From: an uncultured Methylophilaceae bacterium
Lineage (GTDB): Bacteria; Pseudomonadota; Gammaproteobacteria; Burkholderiales; Methylophilaceae
Direction of reading: 5' to 3'
DNA length: 64,000 bases
Assembly (NCBI GenBank): GCA_903870165.1
Contig: CAIQBW010000016.1
Location: 1-64,000, forward strand
Of the stretch, positions 58,519-64,000 are shown one piece after another; the first letter of the stretch is position 1; the number at the start of each line of letters is the position of its first letter. Below the pieces are notes generated by a model. The model searched no databases and was not told where the DNA came from. It worked only from the letters and a program-made list of their open reading frames with translations. Both the position numbers and the translations under genes were made by a program.

Positions 58519-59937
58519 TTAAGCTTTACGTCGCTTCCACCACAACATGACCCCTGCCACCAATAAGGATAATGGAATAATTATTTGGAATAAGCCAAAT
58601 GAAACACCAAATATTGGCATAAACACAATCATCGCCCAGAAGTGACCCCAACCAGATTGCGGAATCGTCACGTTCATATCTTTAAGTGGCTTAGGCTGAA
58701 TCGTGATTAAAGTATCGTCACCAGCCAACCAGTTAACGATATTGACACCCAAGTCTAGGTTTGACTCACTGGTGATATGTGTATTTGATAAAAAATTCGC
58801 ATTCCCTACCACTACGACACGCTGACCTTTTTTGCCGTAAATACGCTCCAATGCCACAGCCACATTGATAGGGCCTTTCACATCCTCTTTTTCATCAAAC
58901 ACAGCTTTCGAGGCCTTTGCATCCAATTCTTTGGGATTGTTTTCTAACCAACCGTTTGGGGCCACGTCCACCAAATTGGTAACTTTCCAACCATTATCAT
59001 CGGTCCCTTGCGCACTGATTTTTCTTGCTTCAGGAAACATCGTACGCAACATAAAGTTTTTAGTGATCGCGTGGTCGCCGTATTGGCTAGCAAAAGCAAA
59101 TTTAGCATCAACGCCATATTGCGCTGCAGAGCCATCAATCACCATGCCTTTAGATACATCTAAGCCTATATATTTAGCTATCTCATCTAGGCCATGCAGA
59201 TTATTATCATCCAACAACCAAAGCAAATTGCCACCATTATCTAAGTATCTTTTAATTTTCTTAACTTCAACTGCGCCCACATTCACTTGAGGGCTCGCAA
59301 TCACAAGCATTGAGCCATTCATAGGTACATCTTGAGCAATGGTCAAGTCCGGATTAAATAGTTTGAAGCCTTTCTTTTGAAGCTGCTCACCAAAAGCACC
59401 AAGGTCATTATCCTTAAGACCAATCAAATTACGCTCGCTATGACCATCCAAATACATGACTGGTTTTTCATGGCTACGTGACAAACGTACCAATAAATTG
59501 GTCATTTCTTGTTCCGCATAAGGCGGCAATAAATGCTCACTTCGTTTTTGATACTCAACCACTAATTCGCCTTCGGCTTTAATGCCAGCTTCCTGCGCAA
59601 GCTTAGGTTTTTCAGCTGGGCTCACGAACGCAACATGGATATCAGGTTTAGTACGTTGGAAGCGTGAAATAAAGTCACGCACACCTTTGCGATAGTTTTC
59701 GCCATGCGCGGTGTTATCTTCTGACGCAAACACCGTCACGTTTACATCCCCCTTCATTTGTTTAAGGACATTGATACTGCCCTCAGTCAAAATATTACGG
59801 TTACTTTGGGTAATATCCTTTGATAAATGGTACTCATGACTCAAATAGCCGATTAAAGAAACCAAAACCAAAAATAAGATAACAAAAAAACTATTCTGCA
59901 TCAGGAGTTGCAAACGCAGTTTGTGATTAATTTTCAT
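58519..59937 (-). CDS. GldG-like ABC-associated auxiliary protein
   Basis: The protein (about 472 aa) has an N-terminal membrane segment, a long periplasmic domain of the ABC_transp_aux/GldG type (VNVTVFASEDNTAHGENYRKGVRDFISRF; LVIASPQVNVGAVEVKKIKRYLDNGGNLLWLLD) and a C-terminal membrane segment ending in WWKRRKA. I start at MKINHK (59937); the longer frame overlaps the permease gene. It is expected to join the ATPase and permease in one complex. Confidence 0.85.
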   Translation of the reverse strand: MKINHKLRLQLLMQNSFFVILFLVLVSLIGYLSHEYHLSKDITQSNRNILTEGSINVLKQMKGDVNVTVFASEDNTAHGENYRKGVRDFISRFQRTKPDIHVAFVSPAEKPKLAQEAGIKAEGELVVEYQKRSEHLLPPYAEQEMTNLLVRLSRSHEKPVMYLDGHSERNLIGLKDNDLGAFGEQLQKKGFKLFNPDLTIAQDVPMNGSMLVIASPQVNVGAVEVKKIKRYLDNGGNLLWLLDDNNLHGLDEIAKYIGLDVSKGMVIDGSAAQYGVDAKFAFASQYGDHAITKNFMLRTMFPEARKISAQGTDDNGWKVTNLVDVAPNGWLENNPKELDAKASKAVFDEKEDVKGPINVAVALERIYGKKGQRVVVVGNANFLSNTHITSESNLDLGVNIVNWLAGDDTLITIQPKPLKDMNVTIPQSGWGHFWAMIVFMPIFGVSFGLFQIIIPLSLLVAGVMLWWKRRKA

Positions 59938-59950
59938 AATGTAAACCCGA

Positions 59951-60697
59951 TTAGCCACGAAGACGGTCAGCATCAAGACGACGAACCGTGAGTGTTAAAA
60001 ATGTAACAATAAACAATAAAAAATAAGTAATATCAGCGGTATCAATCAAACCACGCGCAAATGGCTGAAAGTGATGCATCAAAGATAGGTAGTTTGCAAC
60101 ACTTGTCTCATCGCCGGTCAAGAATCGGTCAACAATTAACAGACCAAAAAGCGCAATGAAGGTAATAATAGCGGCGACCACTGGCTGTGCAGTTAAGCTA
60201 GAGAAATAAAGCCCTAATGCCGAGAAGCTAGCGACTAACAACCATAAACCAAGCACGTTTGAGAATAAGTATCCGAAATCCACATCCGCCCAAGCGTTTA
60301 AAGTGCAAAGCATCACAGCAATCATCGCCACTAAAATACTCAAGAAAGCCACCAAGCCAATAAATTTACCAAGCACTATTTCTGTAAGTGAAAGCGGCGC
60401 ACTAAATAAGAACGGCAAAGTGTTACTGCGACGCTCTTCACTGATCAAACGCATTGAAAGCAAAGGCACGGAGAAAAGCATCACAAACGATGCCAACCCA
60501 AACACGCTCTGGCCGATAAACATGGTCACACCCGTGCGCTCTGCTGGACGAATTGCGCCAGACATCACCTCAAAATATTCATTCACCCCATTTAAGAAAT
60601 AAGTACCAAATCCGAACTGTAGCAAGGCTAAAATCACCCAGCCCATCGGCGAGGCAAATACGCTCTTAAGCTCTTTTCTTGCAACTTTTAAAATCAT
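59951..60697 (-). CDS. ABC-2-type permease, GldF-like
   Basis: This 248-aa protein has six hydrophobic segments and begins MILKVARKELKSVFASPMGWVI, as in the ABC-2 permease GldF group. RLISEERRSNTLPFLFSAPLSLTEIVLGKF is the conserved coupling region. It forms the channel partner of the ATPase encoded 33 bp upstream. The cargo is unknown. Confidence 0.87.
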   Translation of the reverse strand: MILKVARKELKSVFASPMGWVILALLQFGFGTYFLNGVNEYFEVMSGAIRPAERTGVTMFIGQSVFGLASFVMLFSVPLLSMRLISEERRSNTLPFLFSAPLSLTEIVLGKFIGLVAFLSILVAMIAVMLCTLNAWADVDFGYLFSNVLGLWLLVASFSALGLYFSSLTAQPVVAAIITFIALFGLLIVDRFLTGDETSVANYLSLMHHFQPFARGLIDTADITYFLLFIVTFLTLTVRRLDADRLRG

Positions 60698-60730
60698 GAG
60701 TTTTGCTTTCTAAATTCGACTAAAGACGTT

Positions 60731-61663
60731 TTAAGCTGCTGCGTCTTGGTAAGTCAATTGAACAAATACATCTTCAAGGCTTGTTTGGTCAGGATTAATT
60801 TGATGCAACCCCCATCCCTTTGAAACCGCTGCTTGAACCAAGGCTTCAGCTGGTGCCTTACCTGCTGTATAGCGAACACGTAACAAGCCATTAGGCAGCG
60901 CCTCAACCGCCTCAACACCTGGCACCTTGAGTAACTCATCGTTCGCTGGCGGCTTCGCTAAACCAATCAGCAATTTATTGCCATGACGTTGTTGTTTGAG
61001 GATATCAATCGAGCCATTGAAAACCAACTTACCTTTATCAATAATCTGCACGTGGTCACAAACCATCTCAACTTCAGGAAGAATATGCGTTGAGAGAATC
61101 ACGCTATGCTCGCCGCCAAGCTCTTTAATTAGAGCGCGGATGTCACGAATTTGAATTGGATCTAAACCAACGGTCGGCTCATCTAGAATCACTACCATTG
61201 GATTATGAATAATCGCCTGTGCAATTCCCACACGTTGTTGGTAACCTTTAGATAGGTTCTCAATCAGACGTTTGCTCATTTCGGTTAAGCCGCAACGCTC
61301 TTTGGCGCGCTGAACCGCTGTTTTAATATGCTTACCACTCACGCCATGCAAACGCGCAGCAATCGCCAAAAATTCATCCACAGTAAACTCACGGTAAAGT
61401 GGTGGGGTTTCTGGCAAATACCCAATCAAAGCTTTCGCTTCTTTTGGATTTTCTATCATGTCTACGCCACAGATTTTAACGCTACCTTTACTAGGCGCTA
61501 AATTACCTGTCAGCATTTTCATGGTGGTAGATTTGCCTGCGCCGTTTGGGCCAAGGAAACCAAGCACCTCACCTTTACTTAAGGTAAAACTCACGTCACT
61601 GACTGCCTCGCGGCCGCCATAAATGCGAGTAAGGTTGTTTGCTTCAACAGTTAAAGTAGTCAT
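60731..61663 (-). CDS. ABC transporter ATPase, GldA-like
   Basis: The 310-aa protein has Walker A GPNGAGKST, signature LSKGYQQRVG, Walker B VVILDEPTVGLDP and switch His (LSTHILPEVE). Its length and C-terminal extension (VPGVEAVEALPNGLLRVRY) suit the ABC-2 multidrug/gliding type. It is the first gene of the four-gene minus-strand operon. Confidence 0.93.
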   Translation of the reverse strand: MTTLTVEANNLTRIYGGREAVSDVSFTLSKGEVLGFLGPNGAGKSTTMKMLTGNLAPSKGSVKICGVDMIENPKEAKALIGYLPETPPLYREFTVDEFLAIAARLHGVSGKHIKTAVQRAKERCGLTEMSKRLIENLSKGYQQRVGIAQAIIHNPMVVILDEPTVGLDPIQIRDIRALIKELGGEHSVILSTHILPEVEMVCDHVQIIDKGKLVFNGSIDILKQQRHGNKLLIGLAKPPANDELLKVPGVEAVEALPNGLLRVRYTAGKAPAEALVQAAVSKGWGLHQINPDQTSLEDVFVQLTYQDAAA

Positions 61664-61940
61664 AAAAAATTAAAGACTCCACATTTTTGGCTAAGCCAAA
61701 TCCAAATTACAAGCCGTTTTCTGAGGCATGCTAAATTAAAAAAACGCCTGACAAATGTCAAGCGCTGGTCAATCAGTGAATTGTATTTAATCAACAATCT
61801 TGATCTTTGAAACAAGTCCTATTGGAAAGTTTCAATTAAAAAGCTATAGTCAGCCCTCATTATGGATGAACTTGCATAAGGTGTCACTGACTAACAACTA
61901 TCTAGTTCATTCACTATCAGCGAAGAAACGAATCAACATC

Positions 61941-63683
61941 ATGTCAAAAAAATCAAAAAATCAGTTTCCAATCAAAACAAAAATGCTGATGGCTGCGTTT
62001 TCGATTGGCTTGTTAGCTTTGGCGAATACAAATGCCCAAGCAGCCACAGAAGCAACTACATCCGACGTGCAAACCCAAGCTAATGGTGAATTTGTATTTA
62101 AGTACCTTGCAGCTGAAGTGGCTGGCCAGCGTGGTGAGCTAGGACTTTCTACCAAACTATTTTTTGACTTAGCTAAATCAAGCCGTGATGTTCGCCTGGC
62201 AGAACGTGCAGCCAAAGTGGCGATGTACAGCAAAAACGCCCAAGCCGCATTGGAAACGGCAAAACTCTGGCTAGAGTTAGACGCAAACTCAACCGAAGCG
62301 CAACAGGCCGCCACACAGTTATATGTGATTAATGGCGATTTAAATGCAGCAAAACCACTATTGCAAAAGTTACTCGAAAAAGAAGATACGCGCGCCAACG
62401 GCTTCTTATACCTAAACAGCCTATTCTCACATCAACCCAACAAAACAATCGTGTTGCATTTGGTGCAAGAGTTAGCAGCACCTTACCCACAACTGGCCGA
62501 AGCGCACTATACAATTGGTCAAGCGGCATTTCAAGCAAACAACTTACAACTGGCATTGAGTGAGACCATTCTCGCCAATCAATTGCGCCCGAATTGGGAA
62601 ATGGCAGCAATTCAACAGGCCGATATTCTGTTTAATGAATCACCCGACCAAGCAATTTCCTTCTATCGCAGCTTCTTGAATGACACCCCAGATGCAAATG
62701 ATGCCCGCCTAAATTTGGCTCGCATGCTAATTAAACAATCGCGTTTTAACGAGGCCAAACCTGAACTCCTCAAACTTTCTAAGCTTGCGAACAACAACCC
62801 AGAGATTTTAGTAGTGGTTGGTTTGCTTTCGGTGCAAAGCAATGAATTTGATGATGCCCAAAAGTTCTTCCTTCAAGCATTAGATAGCAATATTAAAAAC
62901 AAAGACTCGATTTATCTTTATTTAGGTCAGATTGCCGAAAAAAATAACAATGATGCTGAAGCCATTAATTGGTATAGCAAGGTTCAACACCCAGGAGAAA
63001 ATGCATCAAGCCAGCAAGCCGACCATTATTTAGATGCTAAGTTGAGTATGGCCAATGTTATTTCACGTAGCCAAGGAGCTGACGCTGCAATTCAAATGCT
63101 CGATGACTTAGAAAACTTAAGCGATGCACAGTTGGCACAAGTGATTACTGCCCAAGCTAATCTTTTAGCGCAAGCAAAGCGATTTCAAGAGTCGTACGAA
63201 TTACTCGGCAAGGCTGTGGCTAACATGCCCAACGCCAATGAGTTGATTTACGACTATGCCATGGCTGCTGAACGTGTCCAGCAATATACAGTGTTAGAAA
63301 CGCAATTGCGTAAGCTGATCAAAATCAAACCTGACTTTGCACAAGCCTACAATGCGCTTGGCTATTCGTTTGCAGACAGAAGTGTCAAACTAGAAGAAGC
63401 AAACAAGCTCATCGCTAAAGCACTAGAACTGAGCCCTAACGACCATTACATTATGGATAGCATGGGCTGGGTGCAATACCGACTTGGTAACCTTGATAAA
63501 GCTTTTGAGTACTTAAACAAAGCCTACAACTTGCAAAACGATAGTGAAATTGCTGCGCATTTAGGCGAAGTACTTTGGAAGCAAGGCAAGCAAGAGGAAG
63601 CTAGCAAGATTTGGACAGAAGCACTTAAAGCAAGCCCAGACAGCGACGCACTGCTCAAAACCATTAAAAAATTTAAACCTTAA
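61941..63683 (+). CDS. Exported tetratricopeptide-repeat protein
   Basis: I start at ATG 61941 (MSKKSKNQF), which gives a signal peptide (LMAAFSIGLLALANTNAQA); the longer frame from 61800 would bury it. The remaining 550 residues are mostly TPR-like helices (for example VVGLLSVQSNEFDDAQKFF, YNALGYSFADRSVKLEEANKLIAKALELSPNDHYIMDSMGWVQYRLGNLDKAFEYLNKAYNL). It is conserved beside lolB in betaproteobacteria. A periplasmic scaffold for envelope assembly is plausible but inferred. Confidence 0.85.
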   Translation: MSKKSKNQFPIKTKMLMAAFSIGLLALANTNAQAATEATTSDVQTQANGEFVFKYLAAEVAGQRGELGLSTKLFFDLAKSSRDVRLAERAAKVAMYSKNAQAALETAKLWLELDANSTEAQQAATQLYVINGDLNAAKPLLQKLLEKEDTRANGFLYLNSLFSHQPNKTIVLHLVQELAAPYPQLAEAHYTIGQAAFQANNLQLALSETILANQLRPNWEMAAIQQADILFNESPDQAISFYRSFLNDTPDANDARLNLARMLIKQSRFNEAKPELLKLSKLANNNPEILVVVGLLSVQSNEFDDAQKFFLQALDSNIKNKDSIYLYLGQIAEKNNNDAEAINWYSKVQHPGENASSQQADHYLDAKLSMANVISRSQGADAAIQMLDDLENLSDAQLAQVITAQANLLAQAKRFQESYELLGKAVANMPNANELIYDYAMAAERVQQYTVLETQLRKLIKIKPDFAQAYNALGYSFADRSVKLEEANKLIAKALELSPNDHYIMDSMGWVQYRLGNLDKAFEYLNKAYNLQNDSEIAAHLGEVLWKQGKQEEASKIWTEALKASPDSDALLKTIKKFKP

Positions 63684-63694
63684 GCCTTTTTTCA

Positions 63695-64000
63695 GTGTTT
63701 ATAGTAAATCATCAATATCCTTGTGCCAGCCTTTACCTCTTAATTGCTGGCCTGATGATGACTAGCTGTGCCAGTGTAAATACCAGCCCTACCGCTGCTG
63801 ATAATAGCACTGCACCACCAGTAACAACTGTAGCGCCAGCCATTCCGCCAGAAGCACAACAACATCAAGCTGAAATTGCGAAAGTGACTGAGTTTAAAAT
63901 TGATGGCCGCATGGGCGTTCAAAGTCAAGGATACGGCGCTTCAGGCAACATTCATTGGGTACATTCGCCAGAGAATGATCTAATCGATTTATACTCACCG
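63695..64000 (+). CDS. lolB: Outer-membrane lipoprotein LolB, N-terminal part
   Basis: Reading from GTG 63695, a hydrophobic segment leads to the lipobox MMTSC, then a Pro/Ala-rich linker and KVTEFKIDGRMGVQSQGYGASGNIHWVHS, the LolB opening strand pair (GRxxV...G..G.xxW). LolB receives lipoproteins from LolA and inserts them in the outer membrane. The frame stays open to the window edge (102 codons), so the gene is truncated. The TPR-lolB order supports it. The GTG start is my choice and is not covered by a strong ribosome site. Confidence 0.8.
   Translation, partial: MFIVNHQYPCASLYLLIAGLMMTSCASVNTSPTAADNSTAPPVTTVAPAIPPEAQQHQAEIAKVTEFKIDGRMGVQSQGYGASGNIHWVHSPENDLIDLYSP

Overview
The window looks like the chromosome of a methylotrophic betaproteobacterium of the Methylophilaceae (Methylotenera/Methylophilus-like). 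This is inferred from gene content and order: a periplasmic MxaD-like protein beside a YVTN propeller, an FNR/hemN pair, amgK-murU-pepP-ubi opposite lptD-surA-pdxA-ksgA, TPR protein-lolB, and gnd. No rRNA is present to test it. Most of the sequence is ordinary, densely packed housekeeping DNA.

Layout. 1-140: 3' end of an IS3-family element. 0.17-3.8 kb: rppH, a YVTN propeller protein, an MxaD-like protein and two tandem type IV pilins; the second pilin has a G9 tract directly before its start codon. 3.8-5 kb: a cyclic-nucleotide-binding/rhodanese gene broken by one frameshift. 5.2-9.7 kb: esterase, then xseB-ispA-dxs (isoprenoid precursors) and folE2. 9.8-14.3 kb: MFS transporter, aroC, rluE, icd, csp. 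14.6-17.5 kb: pilB-pilC. 17.6-23.6 kb (minus): amgK, murU, pepP, two ubiquinone hydroxylases, dsbC. 23.8-30.2 kb (plus): lptD, surA, pdxA, ksgA, adk.

30.33-37.65 kb is a small genomic island inserted in the anticodon loop of a tRNA-Met gene. The left end keeps the old tRNA promoter and the first 40 nt of the tRNA. The right end carries the complete tRNA, rebuilt with an island-borne 5' half. The cargo is a tyrosine integrase, a 522-aa protein in which I see motifs A, B and C of single-subunit (family A / T7-like) polymerases, a low-complexity outer-membrane barrel, a glycosyltransferase, and an alpha carbonic anhydrase flanked by ~65-bp related repeats. Just inside the right end is a structured region with two tetraloop hairpins and two segments complementary to the neighbouring tRNA. 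This island is the most interesting part of the window.

37.8-43.6 kb: ompW-like gene with a perfect FNR box, hemN and fnr sharing another perfect FNR box, a radical-SAM gene and gnd. 43.6-44.85 kb: AT-rich and nearly gene-free, with decayed fragments. 44.9-53.7 kb: AI-2E-type exporter, DUF455 ferritin-like protein overlapping a SUV3-like RNA helicase, a LexA-like repressor with its own SOS-type box, an OFA-type MFS transporter, an EF-hand protein and an OmpR/EnvZ-type system. 53.7-64 kb: cysG, a sodium:solute symporter, mutM, a Gld-like ABC system (ATPase, permease, GldG, DUF4340), a TPR protein and the start of lolB, cut by the window end.
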